Assembly (NCBI GenBank): GCA_030028905.1
Contig: JALDYZ010000002.1
Location: 62,001 to 126,000 of the forward strand
Reading direction: 5' to 3'
DNA from: Ferirhizobium litorale
GTDB lineage: Bacteria; Pseudomonadota; Alphaproteobacteria; Rhizobiales; Rhizobiaceae
DNA length: 64,000 bases
How positions within the stretch are numbered: position 1 is the first letter of the stretch; every line of letters begins with the position of its first letter. The notes beneath the pieces were generated by a model. The model was not told the DNA's origin. It searched no databases and was given only the letters and a program-made list of their open reading frames with translations. Position numbers and translations under genes: made by a program. Positions 28,522 to 38,524 of this stretch are shown in pieces.

Positions 28522-29414
28522 TTTTTGCGAAATTGCCGGAACATCAAAAAGGCATCGCCCTTACCACGGTCGGCGGCTTGGCCCTCTCCTGGGACATTCC
28601 CCTCATCCGCCTTTCGAACGGCGATGTCTGGTCGACGCTGGCAGTCCGCAGCATAACGACGTTCGCCGTCGCAATCCTGGTCTGGCTGACAATTCGCAAG
28701 TTCACCAATGCGCGGCCGCCGCTCGTACCCGGGTGGATCGGTGTCGCCGTCGGCGGTTTTTATGCCCTGGGCACCATGACTTTTCTCGGTGCGGTCTATC
28801 ATACATCGACGGCCAATGTGGTCTTCATCCTGGCGTTCGCCTCGATGTTTGCAGCACTGCTGTCATGGATTTTCCTCAACGAGCGCCCCGCCCGCGCCAC
28901 CCTGGTAACCATGGCGGTCATGGTCATCGGCGTCGGAACCATCGTCTCCGCGGGCCTCACATCCGGCCATCTCGTCGGTGACGCGCTTGCCCTGCTTTCT
29001 GCGCTCTCGCTTGCGGCTGCGATCACCATCGCTCGCGCCTCTCGGCGCGAGATGGGCTTCGTGTCGATGGCCGGTACCATCATTCCAGCCTGCATCGGAT
29101 TTGCCTTCGTGTTCGCAGGGTCCGGAAGTTTCCATATCGCCGAACCCTTCTGGATCGTCTTCAACGGCGCCGTCATGATGCCGCTCGCCTTCTGGTGCCT
29201 TGCCACCGGCCCGCGCTATCTCTCCGCGCCCGAAGTCGGCATGTTCTACCTGCTGGAAACGATCCTCGCGCCGATCTGGGTGTGGGTGATCTTCACGGAA
29301 ACGCCGGGCACGCCGACGCTGATCGGCGGCTCGATCCTCATCCTCGCGCTTATCGGCCACTCGATCTGGCAGATGCGATCGAGAGCCGTGGCTGCGGCAC
29401 CCGCGGCAGCGTAG
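28518..29414 (+). CDS. DMT-superfamily (EamA) transporter
   Basis: A 298-residue membrane protein with ten hydrophobic segments in two EamA repeats, each ending in the usual short motif ([15 protein letters not shown] in the first, [17 protein letters not shown] in the second). The family exports amino acids or other small metabolites; the substrate is unknown. ATG 28518 overlaps the bpt stop (ATGA), so the two genes are translationally coupled. It converges on parC with no strong terminator between. Confidence 0.87.
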   Translation: MIFAKLPEHQKGIALTTVGGLALSWDIPLIRLSNGDVWSTLAVRSITTFAVAILVWLTIRKFTNARPPLVPGWIGVAVGGFYALGTMTFLGAVYHTSTANVVFILAFASMFAALLSWIFLNERPARATLVTMAVMVIGVGTIVSAGLTSGHLVGDALALLSALSLAAAITIARASRREMGFVSMAGTIIPACIGFAFVFAGSGSFHIAEPFWIVFNGAVMMPLAFWCLATGPRYLSAPEVGMFYLLETILAPIWVWVIFTETPGTPTLIGGSILILALIGHSIWQMRSRAVAAAPAAA

Positions 29415-29507
29415 CGGACGCATTTGCGTTCCGTGGCTGTTTGGAGCCGCTCCAAGGCAAAAGGTGTCATAGAACGCGGTCGCTCGTCGCGCCCGCTCCT
29501 GTCGTTC

Positions 29508-31787
29508 TTAACCGTTGAACTTGCCGCTTCGGGGGAAGCCTTTGGGCACCGCGCGTCCGGCCGAGGCGCGGTCGCCTAGCCATTCGATCAGTTCGTCCTT
29601 CGTCTTGGTGAAGGTACGCCCGGCGCTGTCTTCCCAGGTCAGTCCTTCCTCGATGGCGAAGCAGCGGATGTCGGAAATGCCGCCATCCTTGTAGCGCTGC
29701 AGGCGGACACCCTTGCCGCGGGTCATTTCCGGAACCTGCGACAGCGGGAAGACCAGCAACTTGCGGTTCTCGCCGACAACGGCAACGTGGTCGCCGCGGA
29801 TCGGTGCGCTGAGCTTGGTCTCATCAGGCACGGAGACGTTCATGATCTGCTTGCCCTTGCGGGTGTTGGCGATCATTTCCTGCTCGGCGATGATGAAGCC
29901 ATTGCCCGCCGTCGAGGCCAGGAGCAGCTTGCGCGCCGGATCATGGACGAATGCCGTCAGGACGTCCTGGTCGTTTTCCATGTCGACCATGATGCGCAGC
30001 GGTTCGCCGTGTCCGCGACCGCCAGGCAGCTTGTCAGCGCCTAGCGTGTAGGCCTTGCCACCGGTGGTCAGCAGCAGGATCTTGTCGGTCGTCTGCGCCG
30101 GGAAGGCAACCTTGAGGCCGTCGCCCTCCTTGAATGCCAGCGTCGACGTATCGGAAATATGACCCTTCAGCGCGCGGATCCAGCCCTTCTCGGAGACCAC
30201 TACGGTGATGGGCTCCTTCTCGATCATCGCCTGCTGGATCGCCTCGAGATCGGCTTCCGGCGCGTCGGCGAAGGTCGTCAGGCGCGCAAAGGGCTTGCCG
30301 CGGCCCTTGGCGAAATTCTTCCGGACGTCCTGGATCTCGTGCTCGATGACCCGCCATTGCTTGTCTTCCGAGGCGAGAAGCGCCTCGATATCCGACTTCT
30401 CCCTGGTGAGGTTATCGTGCTCGGTGCGGATCTCGAATTCTTCGAGCTTGCGCAAGGCGCGCAGACGCATGTTGAGGATTGCCTCGACCTGGACGTCGCT
30501 GAGTGACCAGCGCGCCATCATCACCGGCTTCGGCTCATCCTCCTCGCGGATGATGCGGATCACTTCGTCGATATTGAGGTAGGCAATCAGCAGGCCGCCG
30601 AGGATCTCCAGCCGCTTGTCGATCGCCGCCAAGCGGAAGCGCGAGCGGCGAACGAGTACGTCGCGGCGGTGCGCCAGCCATTCCAGCAGCACTTCGTTGA
30701 GCGCCATCACCTTGGGCACGCGGCCCATGGAGAGCACGTTCATGTTGAGCGGGATGCGGCTCTCGAGCTCGGAGAGCTTGAACAGCGATTCCATCAGCAG
30801 GGTCGCATCGACCGAACGGCTCTTCGGCACAAGGACGACGCGGACATCTTCGGCCGATTCGTCGCGGATGTCCTCGAGCAGCGGCAGCTTTCGGGCCAAC
30901 AGCAGTTCCGCGATCTTCTCGATCAGGCGCGACTTCTGCACCTGGAAGGGAATTTCGGTAATGACGATCTGATAGCCGCCCCGCCCGAGATCCTCGATCG
31001 TCCAGCGCGCACGGACACGAAAACCGCCCCGCCCGCTCTTGTAGGCTTCGATGATCGACGCGCGGCTGTCGATGATGATGCCACCGGTCGGAAGATCGGG
31101 ACCTTCGATCCCGCCTCTGGTGGGATCGGCGGGATCCGCCATCAGATCCTCGACGGTGGCCGCCGGGTTCTTGATCAGGAGCAGCGCAGCGTCGCACAGT
31201 TCATGCGCATTGTGCGGCGGGATCGATGTGGCCATGCCGACCGCAATGCCGGAGGTGCCGTTGGCCAGGAGATTGGGAAACGCACCCGGCAGGACGACAG
31301 GCTCGTCGTCCTCCTCGTTGTAGGTGGGGCGAAAGTCGACCGCATCCTGGTCGATGCCCTCGAGCAGCAGGGTCGCGACATCGGTCATGCGCGCTTCGGT
31401 GTAACGATAGGCGGCGGCGCTGTCGCCATCGATGTTGCCGAAATTGCCCTGCCCGTCGACCACCGGATAGCGCTGCGAGAAATCCTGGGCCAAGCGCACG
31501 AGCGCGTCATAGACCGACTGGTCGCCGTGCGGATGGAACTTGCCGATCACGTCGCCGACGATGCGCGCGCATTTCTTGAACGAGGAGTTGGAACGCAAGC
31601 CCATCTCGCTCATCGCGTGGATGATGCGCCGGTGCACCGGCTTCAGGCCATCGCGCACATCAGGCAGAGCCCGATGCATGATGGTCGAGAGCGCATAGGC
31701 CAGATAGCGTTCTTCAAGCGCGGCCTTCAGATCGACCGGCTGGATATTGTCGTCCCCGCCCGACGGCGGCAAAAGATTTTGTCCCAT
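29508..31787 (-). CDS. parC: DNA topoisomerase IV subunit A
   Basis: A 759-residue type IIA topoisomerase subunit that decatenates chromosomes with ParE. The active-site Tyr is in [11 protein letters not shown] (about residue 129), preceded by [20 protein letters not shown]-type sequence, and GyrA-box-less C-terminal beta-pinwheel repeats follow. At the quinolone-determining site the sequence is [13 protein letters not shown], with Gln and Asp where E. coli ParC has Ser80 and Glu84. It is transcribed alone and is distinguished from GyrA by length and by the C-terminal domain. Confidence 0.95.
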   Translation of the reverse strand: MGQNLLPPSGGDDNIQPVDLKAALEERYLAYALSTIMHRALPDVRDGLKPVHRRIIHAMSEMGLRSNSSFKKCARIVGDVIGKFHPHGDQSVYDALVRLAQDFSQRYPVVDGQGNFGNIDGDSAAAYRYTEARMTDVATLLLEGIDQDAVDFRPTYNEEDDEPVVLPGAFPNLLANGTSGIAVGMATSIPPHNAHELCDAALLLIKNPAATVEDLMADPADPTRGGIEGPDLPTGGIIIDSRASIIEAYKSGRGGFRVRARWTIEDLGRGGYQIVITEIPFQVQKSRLIEKIAELLLARKLPLLEDIRDESAEDVRVVLVPKSRSVDATLLMESLFKLSELESRIPLNMNVLSMGRVPKVMALNEVLLEWLAHRRDVLVRRSRFRLAAIDKRLEILGGLLIAYLNIDEVIRIIREEDEPKPVMMARWSLSDVQVEAILNMRLRALRKLEEFEIRTEHDNLTREKSDIEALLASEDKQWRVIEHEIQDVRKNFAKGRGKPFARLTTFADAPEADLEAIQQAMIEKEPITVVVSEKGWIRALKGHISDTSTLAFKEGDGLKVAFPAQTTDKILLLTTGGKAYTLGADKLPGGRGHGEPLRIMVDMENDQDVLTAFVHDPARKLLLASTAGNGFIIAEQEMIANTRKGKQIMNVSVPDETKLSAPIRGDHVAVVGENRKLLVFPLSQVPEMTRGKGVRLQRYKDGGISDIRCFAIEEGLTWEDSAGRTFTKTKDELIEWLGDRASAGRAVPKGFPRSGKFNG

Positions 31788-32175
31788 GCGCCTTGACTAG
31801 CCGAGATGGCGATGCCGAGCAAGGAATCAGGGGCAAAGGCCTGTGGATAGAAACTGCCGATCGTCTTGCTTTTCAGGGTGCTGACGCAGCTTCGCCACCC
31901 GGCTCGCGCCGTTTGCGCACGGCGCAGGGCCATCCCGACGCCCCACCACCGCCGGATGCCGGTTGTGCCGGTAAGACAATCGCAATGCGGGCAGGATATG
32001 GGAGATCCGCTCCTCGACGAACGAACCATCGCAAAGACCCGCCGGGGCGCCGCAATTCCTTCGCAATGCGCACACACAAATTCGCAAAACGCCTGCTCCC
32101 CCCGAAGACAAAGGGTGGCAATGGTGGGAAGGTGTGCGAGACAGGACGAACCGCCTCATTCACAAGGAAATACTG
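31788..32175. other. Divergent intergenic region, parC and secreted protein
   Basis: This 388-bp gap must contain the promoters of parC (minus) and the gene at 32176 (plus). Several short frames cross it in every direction, but none has a ribosome-binding site or family resemblance. No hairpin terminator, riboswitch or repeat was recognised. Confidence 0.4.
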
Positions 32176-33378
32176 ATGACATACTACCGCAGAACACGGC
32201 TGATGCTGGCCGGGGCCGCCCTCGTGAGCCTCTCGGGCCCGGCGTTCGCGATCGACGGAACCGATCTCCTGAACAAGATCAACGCCGCCTATGCCCCCCA
32301 GGGTCACGCCATCACCGCGACATCCGTCAAGGTCGATGGGTCGACCGTGACGCTTTCCGGCGTCGGCATCGCCCGGGTGGGCGCCCCTGCCACGGACGGC
32401 ACCATCGGCGACGTCTCCCTCGATGGCGTCGAGGAGGATGGGCAGGGCGGATACGGCATCGCTTCGATCAAGTTCCCGAACATCAATGTGACCGAGGACG
32501 GCGTCAATCTGACGGCGCAGGACCTTAGCCTGACCAACGTCACCATCCCGGCCGATGCAACGCAGAATAGCCTTTCCTCGCTGATCCTTTACGAGAAGGC
32601 CCAGTCCGGGCCGGTGAAGTTTACCAAGGACGGTGCAGAGGTTTTCTCGCTGACGGGGATAACCTCCAACTTGGCGAAACGCGATAATGCCTCCGGCCTG
32701 GACTTCGACTTCCTTGCATCGGGGCTGAAGGGCGACGTGTCCAGGATCGACGATCCCGCCACCAGGGAAGCCCTGCAGAAGCTGGCCATCACCCAGGTCG
32801 AAGGTGATGTCAGCGTCGCCGGCGGCTGGGATCTTGCGACCGGCACGGTGGACCTCGAGGAATACGCGCTGAACCTCAACGACATCGGCCGCCTTAGTCT
32901 CGGATTCAGCTTCTCGGGCTACACGATGGAACTGATGCGCTCGCTGCAGGAGTCGATGAAAGCGATCGAAACGGCAGGCGCCAATGACGACCAGGCCAAG
33001 CAGGCCGCCGGCCTCGCGGTGATGGGGCTGGCGCAGCAGCTAAACTTCAACAGCGCCTCGCTCAGCTTCGAGGATGCGTCGATCACCTCGCGCCTCCTCG
33101 ACTATGCCGGCAAGGAACAGGGCGTGTCGGGGACGCAGATGGCCCAGACGGTCAAGGCCATGGTGCCGCTGATGGTCGCGCAGCTCAACATCCCGGAACT
33201 GCAGAACGCGATTTCCGCGGCGGTCACCGAGTTCATCGATGATCCGCAAAGCATCACTATCAGCGCCGAACCGGAGAGCCCTGTTCCCTTCCCGATGATC
33301 ATGGGGGCGGCCATGGGCGCTCCGAATACCCTGCCCAAGGTCCTCGGCGTGACGGTTTCAGCCAACGACCAGATGTAG
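32176..33378 (+). CDS. Secreted 400-residue protein of unknown function
   Basis: A Sec signal (MTYYRRTRLMLAGAALVSLS, cleavage expected after AFA) leads to a mature protein of about 378 residues with no membrane segment and no cysteines, so a soluble periplasmic protein is likely. It is rich in beta-type repeats of the kind VKVDGSTVTLSGVGI and GVNLTAQDLSLTNVTIP, with a helical central part (MELMRSLQESMKAIETAGAN). I do not recognise a domain. A distant likeness to DUF945-type periplasmic proteins is only an impression. The start is set by AAGGAAA upstream of ATG 32176; fourteen earlier in-frame codons are unsupported. Confidence 0.78.
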   Translation: MTYYRRTRLMLAGAALVSLSGPAFAIDGTDLLNKINAAYAPQGHAITATSVKVDGSTVTLSGVGIARVGAPATDGTIGDVSLDGVEEDGQGGYGIASIKFPNINVTEDGVNLTAQDLSLTNVTIPADATQNSLSSLILYEKAQSGPVKFTKDGAEVFSLTGITSNLAKRDNASGLDFDFLASGLKGDVSRIDDPATREALQKLAITQVEGDVSVAGGWDLATGTVDLEEYALNLNDIGRLSLGFSFSGYTMELMRSLQESMKAIETAGANDDQAKQAAGLAVMGLAQQLNFNSASLSFEDASITSRLLDYAGKEQGVSGTQMAQTVKAMVPLMVAQLNIPELQNAISAAVTEFIDDPQSITISAEPESPVPFPMIMGAAMGAPNTLPKVLGVTVSANDQM

Positions 33379-33399
33379 AAGCGGCGTCACAACAAGAAC

Positions 33400-33432
33400 A
33401 AGACCCAGCAGCGGTGACTGCCGGGTCTTTCC
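33400..33432. terminator. Convergent hairpin terminator
   Basis: AAGACCC-A-GCAG (33400-33411) pairs with CTGC-C-GGGTCTT (33418-33429), with one internal mismatch. It lies between the secreted protein gene and the convergent SulP gene and can serve both (TTTCCC on plus; TTGTTCTTGTT on minus). Confidence 0.75.
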
Positions 33433-33452
33433 CTGATTGGTCAGTGCCAGGT

Positions 33453-34931
33453 TCAGTGTGCGGCAGCAACGGCCGCCCCGTCCTTGTCGTGCACCGCAAA
33501 CCGGTCGAGCATGTGCGCACTCGCCTCGTTTGCACCCCTCACCTCTACCTCGACACCGTGGCGACGGTACTTCAGGACAACCTTGTCCAACGCACCGACG
33601 GCGGTGATGTCCCATAGATGCGCATCGGAGACGTCGATCGTCACCTTGCGCAACGGCTCGGCGAAATCGAAGGCGGCAATGAAGCTCTCGGTCGACGCGA
33701 AGAATATCTGGCCATCGACGACATAGGTGCGCTCGCTTCCGTCGGGGCTCAGCTCGGAGCGGACATGGAACAGGCGCGCCACCTTGCCGGCGAAGAACAC
33801 GCCCGACAGCAGCACGCCGACCAGCACCCCCTTCGCCAGATCGTGAGTTCCCACGGTGGTCACGACCGTCGCCAGCATGACGACCGACGAGGAAAGCGGG
33901 TTGCGACGCAGATCAAGTATCGAGCGCCAGGAGAAAGTGCCGATCGAGACCATGATCATCACGGCGACGAGCGCTGCCATCGGGATGATGCGCACCAGAT
34001 CGTCGAGCACGAGGATCAGGAAGAGCAGAAAGGCGCCGGCGACGAACGTCGAAAGCCGGCCGCGGCCACCCGAGGTCACGTTGATGACGGACTGGCCGAT
34101 CATGGCGCAGCCACCCATGCCGCCGATCAGGCCGGAGGCGATGTTGCTGGAGCCCTGGCCAATGCATTCCTGGCTCTTGGAACTGGTCGTATCGGTCATG
34201 TCATCGACGATCTGCGCCGTCAGCAGCGACTCCAGAAGTCCAACTGCGGCAAGCGCGATCGAGTAGGGAAAGATGATCTGCAGCGTCTCGAGCGTCAGCG
34301 GCACCTGCGGCAGCGCGAAGATCGGAAGGGCGGACGGAAGCTCGCCGAGATCGCCGACGGTACGCAGGTCCAACCCGCCCCAGTAGGCAACGGCGGTCAG
34401 CACCACAATAGCAACCAACGGCGATGGAAGCGCCTTGGTGACGTAAGGAAAGAGGTAGATGATCGCCAGGCCGGCGGCGATCATGACATAAGTCAGATGC
34501 GGCACGCCGATCAGTTCCGGCATCTGCGCCATGAAGATCAGGATCGCCAACGCATTGACAAAACCGGTAATGACCGAGCGCGACACGAAGCGCATGACGC
34601 GACCGAGCTTGAGGAAACCCGCGCCGATCTGGATCAGGCCCATCAGCAGCGTGGCCGCAAACAGGTATTCGAGACCGTGCTCCTTGACCAGCGTCACCAT
34701 GAGGACGGCGGTGGCGGCCGTGGCCGCCGAAATCATACCGGGACGCCCGCCCGCAAACGCGGAAACGCAGGCGATGGCGAAGGAGGCAAACAGGCCAACC
34801 TTCGGGTCGACGCCGGCGATGACGGAAAAGCCGATCGCCTCGGGGATGAGGGCAAGGGCGACGACGATGCCCGAGAGAATATCCGCACGAATGTTGGAAA
34901 ACCATTCGCGTTGGTAGGTATTGATGTTCAT
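33453..34931 (-). CDS. SulP-family anion transporter with STAS domain
   Basis: A 492-residue SLC26/SulP transporter. About twelve membrane segments open with [20 protein letters not shown], and the region after the substrate-site helices includes [20 protein letters not shown] cytoplasmic STAS domain occupies about residues 385-480 ([33 protein letters not shown]). Family members carry sulfate, bicarbonate or dicarboxylates, often with sodium; substrate cannot be chosen here. No sulfate-assimilation genes lie nearby. A repeat that could be an operator sits upstream at 35081-35102. Confidence 0.9.
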   Translation of the reverse strand: MNINTYQREWFSNIRADILSGIVVALALIPEAIGFSVIAGVDPKVGLFASFAIACVSAFAGGRPGMISAATAATAVLMVTLVKEHGLEYLFAATLLMGLIQIGAGFLKLGRVMRFVSRSVITGFVNALAILIFMAQMPELIGVPHLTYVMIAAGLAIIYLFPYVTKALPSPLVAIVVLTAVAYWGGLDLRTVGDLGELPSALPIFALPQVPLTLETLQIIFPYSIALAAVGLLESLLTAQIVDDMTDTTSSKSQECIGQGSSNIASGLIGGMGGCAMIGQSVINVTSGGRGRLSTFVAGAFLLFLILVLDDLVRIIPMAALVAVMIMVSIGTFSWRSILDLRRNPLSSSVVMLATVVTTVGTHDLAKGVLVGVLLSGVFFAGKVARLFHVRSELSPDGSERTYVVDGQIFFASTESFIAAFDFAEPLRKVTIDVSDAHLWDITAVGALDKVVLKYRRHGVEVEVRGANEASAHMLDRFAVHDKDGAAVAAAH

Positions 34932-35080
34932 GTTGAAAAATTCCGCAAAAGTAGTGCACCCGGGTCGGCGGAACGCCGGCTCGTAACTGGTTTGATGCTG
35001 TTGCGTTGTCTGGCGGATCGGCGGCCAGAAGAGCCACCCGGAATCTCACCGGGTCCATGGTGAATAGGCCCTGTATAGAC

Positions 35081-35102
35081 TGCAATATTGTGCGTTGCAA
35101 TA
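35081..35102. promoter_or_regulatory. Repeat element upstream of the SulP gene
   Basis: TGCAATA occurs twice, at 35081-35087 and 35096-35102, in direct orientation fifteen bases apart. The same stretch also contains the dyad TGCAA...TTGCA (35081-35099). It lies about 150 bases upstream of the SulP start, between it and the aspS terminator. Confidence 0.4.
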
Positions 35103-35118
35103 CCGACGGCCAACGACA

Positions 35119-35147
35119 AAGGCCCGGCAGGGGCGCTGCCGGGCCTT
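35119..35147 (-). terminator. Intrinsic terminator of aspS
   Basis: AAGGCCCGGCAG (35119-35130), loop GGGCG and CTGCCGGGCCTT (35136-35147) form a perfect twelve-pair stem 25 bases past the aspS stop, followed on the minus strand by TGTCGTTGG. Confidence 0.85.
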
Positions 35148-35171
35148 GCAAAAGTCATCCGTGCTTCGAAC

Positions 35172-36962
35172 TCAGTCCTTCTTGACCGGCGGGATCGGAC
35201 GGATCGAAAGTTCGCGAAGCTGGGCCGGCGTTGCCGGCGACGGCGCTCCCATGAGCAGGTCTTGTGCCTGCTGGTTCATCGGGAACAGCGAGATCTCGCG
35301 CAGGTTCTTGGCGCCGACGAGCAGCATGACCACGCGATCGATGCCGGCCGCCATGCCGCCATGCGGCGGAGCGCCGTACTGGAAGGCGCGGTAGAGCCCG
35401 CCGAAGCGCTCCTCAACATCGGCCTGGCTGAGGCCGACCTTCTCGAATGCCTTGACCATCAGTTCCGGCGACTGGTTACGGATCGAACCGGATGCGATCT
35501 CGAAACCGTTGCAGACCATGTCGTACTGGTACGCCTTGATCGTCAACGGATCCTGGTTCGCAAGCGCGTCCAGGCCGCCCTGCGGCATGGAGAATGGGTT
35601 GTGGGCGAAGTCGACGCGCTTCTCGTCCTCGTTCCACTCGAAGAACGGGAAGTCGACGATCCAGCACAGCTCGAAGCGGTCTCGGTCGACGAGGTTCAGT
35701 TCCTCGCCGGCCTTGGTGCGGGCTTCACCTGCGAACTTGTAGAACTTCTCCGGGTCGCCGGCGACGAAGAAGCAGGCATCGCCGTCGTCGAGGCCGAGCT
35801 GGGTGCGGATCGCATCCGTACGCTCCTCGCCGATGTTCTTAGCGAGCGGGCCGGCACCCTCGAGCTTTTCGCCTTCCTTGCGCCAGAAGATGTAGCCGAG
35901 ACCCGGCTGACCCTGGCTCTGCGCCCAGGCGTTCATGCGGTCGCAGAAGGCTCTCGAACCGCCGGTCTTTGCCGGAATGGCCCAGACTTCGACCTTCGGG
36001 TTCGAGGCGATCATGTTGGCGAAGACCTTGAAGCCGGAGCCGGAAAAATGCTCGGTGACCGCCTGCATCTCGATCGGGTTGCGCAGATCCGGCTTGTCGG
36101 AGCCGTATTTGCGGATCGCGGTGTCGTAGGGAATGCGGGGGAAGGTCTGCGTCACCGGCTTGCCGTCGGCGAACTCCTCGAAGATGCCGCGCATGATCGG
36201 TTCCATGGTCGACCAGACGTCTTCCTGCTCGACGAAACTCATTTCGAGGTCGAGCTGGTAGAATTCGCCCGGCAGGCGGTCGGCGCGCGGGTCTTCGTCG
36301 CGGAAGCACGGGGCGATCTGGAAGTAGCGGTCGAAACCGGCCACCATCAGCAATTGCTTGTACTGCTGCGGCGCCTGCGGCAGCGCGTAGAAGGTACCCG
36401 GATGAATGCGGCTCGGCACGAGGAAGTCACGTGCGCCTTCCGGCGAGGAAGCGGTCAGGATCGGGGTGGAATATTCGGTGAAGCCGACGTCGCCCATGCG
36501 GCGGCGCATCGAACCGATGATCTGGGTGCGCTTGACGATGTTCTTGTGCAGCGTCTCGCGGCGCAGGTCGAGGAAGCGGTACTTCAGGCGCACGTCTTCC
36601 GGGTACTCCGGCTCCCCGAAGACGGGCAGCGGCAGTTCCTTGGCAGCGGACAGCACCTCGATCTCCTGGGCATAGAGTTCGATCTCGCCCGTCGCCATGT
36701 GCTTGTTGACGGTGTCCTCGGTACGCGCCTTCACCAGGCCGTCGATGCGGATGACCCATTCGCCGCGTACGGCTTCGGCTGTTTTGAAGGCCGGGCTGTC
36801 GGGATCGGCGACGACCTGGGTGATGCCGTAGTGGTCACGAAGGTCGATGAACAGCACGCCGCCATGGTCGCGAACACGATGGACCCAGCCGGAAAGGCGG
36901 GCTGTCGTGCCGACGTCGGACTTCCGGAGGGCGGCACAGGTATGGCTGCGGTAACGATGCAT
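35172..36962 (-). CDS. aspS: Aspartyl-tRNA synthetase (bacterial type)
   Basis: A 596-residue class II synthetase. Its parts are an N-terminal OB fold ([20 protein letters not shown]), motif 2 ([14 protein letters not shown] with [11 protein letters not shown]), the bacterial GAD insertion and motif 3 ([14 protein letters not shown]). It charges tRNA-Asp. In organisms that use GatCAB for Asn-tRNA, AspRS is often non-discriminating, but I cannot decide that here. The frame continues 17 codons upstream; MHRYRSHTC at ATG 36962 matches the family start. Confidence 0.97.
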   Translation of the reverse strand: MHRYRSHTCAALRKSDVGTTARLSGWVHRVRDHGGVLFIDLRDHYGITQVVADPDSPAFKTAEAVRGEWVIRIDGLVKARTEDTVNKHMATGEIELYAQEIEVLSAAKELPLPVFGEPEYPEDVRLKYRFLDLRRETLHKNIVKRTQIIGSMRRRMGDVGFTEYSTPILTASSPEGARDFLVPSRIHPGTFYALPQAPQQYKQLLMVAGFDRYFQIAPCFRDEDPRADRLPGEFYQLDLEMSFVEQEDVWSTMEPIMRGIFEEFADGKPVTQTFPRIPYDTAIRKYGSDKPDLRNPIEMQAVTEHFSGSGFKVFANMIASNPKVEVWAIPAKTGGSRAFCDRMNAWAQSQGQPGLGYIFWRKEGEKLEGAGPLAKNIGEERTDAIRTQLGLDDGDACFFVAGDPEKFYKFAGEARTKAGEELNLVDRDRFELCWIVDFPFFEWNEDEKRVDFAHNPFSMPQGGLDALANQDPLTIKAYQYDMVCNGFEIASGSIRNQSPELMVKAFEKVGLSQADVEERFGGLYRAFQYGAPPHGGMAAGIDRVVMLLVGAKNLREISLFPMNQQAQDLLMGAPSPATPAQLRELSIRPIPPVKKD

Positions 36963-37184
36963 CTTGGTCGATCCTGGACTTAAGGCTTGGGCAGTGGGGG
37001 CCATATGGCGCAATCCGACTACCTATAGAAAATCGGGCGGAAAAGCGCATGGCCGGTTCCGTTTGTCAAGGCTTGTGCCGAAGCTGGCGCGTTTTAGCCT
37101 GTCTTTACCGGTCGAATTCTCTACAAGGGCAGAGCGCTCCCGCATGTACTGAGTCGCTATTTCATTCCATTTCCAGGCCGTCCC
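36963..37184. promoter_or_regulatory. Divergent promoter region, aspS and MFS
   Basis: A 222-bp gap between divergent genes that must hold both promoters. No strong dyad or T-box-like leader for aspS was seen. Confidence 0.35.
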
Positions 37185-38423
37185 ATGAGCCAGATTCGTC
37201 CTCTTATCCCCCTCCTCGTCACTGCCGGCATCCTGATCGGCGGCAACGGCCTGCAGGGCACGTATATTTCGCTGCGCGCATTACAAGAGGGGTTTTCAAC
37301 TTTGCTCATCGGCCTGGTCGGTACGGGCTACAATATAGGTTTTGCCATCGGCTGTATCTATGTCACGCGCATCCTGCGCTCGATCGGCCATATCCGTACC
37401 TTCTCGGCGATGGCGGCGATCGCATCGGCGGTCTCGATCGCCATGGTGCTGTTCATCGACCCGTGGTTCTGGTTTCTCATGCGCCTCGTCGCGGGCCTGT
37501 GCTTCGCCAGCCTGTTTGCAACCGTCGAAAGCTGGCTGAACGCCCGCGTCACCAACGCCAACCGGGCACGAACGCTTTCCGTCTACCGTCTCGTGGACCT
37601 CGGATCGGTGACTGCCGCCCAATACCTCATCCCGACGGTGGGAATAGACGGCTTCCAACTCTTCGCGATCATCTCAATGGCGCTTACCCTGTCGCTGGTG
37701 CCGATCTCGTTTGCGGATCGCTCCAGCCCTGGCGCACCCAAGGAGATCCGTTTCGACATCAAGGCACTCTGGAACATTTCGCCGCTCGCGACGGTCGGCT
37801 GCATCGTCGTCGGCCTCACCAATTCAACCTTCCGCTCGCTCGGACCGATCTATGCCGAGGGCATCGGCCTGTCGATCACGGCGATCGCCACCTTCATGAG
37901 CATCGGCATCATCGGCGGGGTCGTGCTGCAATATCCCCTCGGGATCTATTCGGATCGGCTGGATCGTCGCCTGGTCATTCTATTCGCCACTTTCGGCTCG
38001 CTGCTGGCCGGCCTCTATCTTGCCTTCTTCGCGGGAAGCGACGAGTGGCTGAACTTTGCCGGCATCTTCGTCTTCGGCGCATTCGCCATGCCGCTTTACT
38101 CGCTCTGCTCGGCACACGCCAACGACCATGCCGCCGAGGGCCAGCATGCTCTCGTCTCGGCCGGCATGCTGTTCTTCTGGTCGCTCGGCGCCATCATCGG
38201 TCCGCTTTTTGCCTCGTTCATGCTTGATCTGTTCGGTCCGCAGGCGCTGTTCATTTACACTGCTGCGGTGCTGGCGGCGTTCATGCTCTATACGCTGCAG
38301 CGGATGATGGTGCGCGAAGGCGTTCCGGCGACTGCCCGTTCAATGCGATTCCGAAACCTGCTCCGCACCTCGTCTTTCTTCAACAAGCTGGCGGCTCCTC
38401 CCGAAGAGCGCAAGGACAGGTGA
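37185..38423 (+). CDS. Major facilitator superfamily transporter (YcaD-like)
   Basis: A 412-residue MFS protein with twelve predicted helices: PLLVTAGILIGGNGLQGTYI at helix one, VTRILRSIGHIRTFSAMAAI after helix two, VESWLNARVTNANRARTLSV in the middle and YPLGIYSDRLDRRLVIL in the second-half loop. The ESWLN block resembles the YcaD/YfkF-type putative permeases. Substrate is unknown. The polar tail is about 35 residues. It stands alone between aspS and the multicopper oxidase gene, 101 bases upstream of the latter. Confidence 0.87.
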   Translation: MSQIRPLIPLLVTAGILIGGNGLQGTYISLRALQEGFSTLLIGLVGTGYNIGFAIGCIYVTRILRSIGHIRTFSAMAAIASAVSIAMVLFIDPWFWFLMRLVAGLCFASLFATVESWLNARVTNANRARTLSVYRLVDLGSVTAAQYLIPTVGIDGFQLFAIISMALTLSLVPISFADRSSPGAPKEIRFDIKALWNISPLATVGCIVVGLTNSTFRSLGPIYAEGIGLSITAIATFMSIGIIGGVVLQYPLGIYSDRLDRRLVILFATFGSLLAGLYLAFFAGSDEWLNFAGIFVFGAFAMPLYSLCSAHANDHAAEGQHALVSAGMLFFWSLGAIIGPLFASFMLDLFGPQALFIYTAAVLAAFMLYTLQRMMVREGVPATARSMRFRNLLRTSSFFNKLAAPPEERKDR

Positions 38424-38524
38424 TTCCGCCCGCCGGGACTGCGGCATCATGACGTGACATCTGTATTGATGAAAGCGGTGCTCAACTTTAAAAGGAGGCG
38501 AGTATCCTTGCCGAGAGAACCGCA

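Noticed and set aside
31788-32175. A hidden gene (such as recO) between parC and the secreted protein
   Set aside because: No frame here has a ribosome-binding site or RecO-like sequence.
33618-35063. 481-residue plus-strand frame rich in His, Asp and Arg
   Set aside because: Antisense of the SulP membrane protein, whose hydrophobic codons read backwards give this charged composition.
35088-36983. 631-residue plus-strand frame
   Set aside because: Antisense shadow of aspS.
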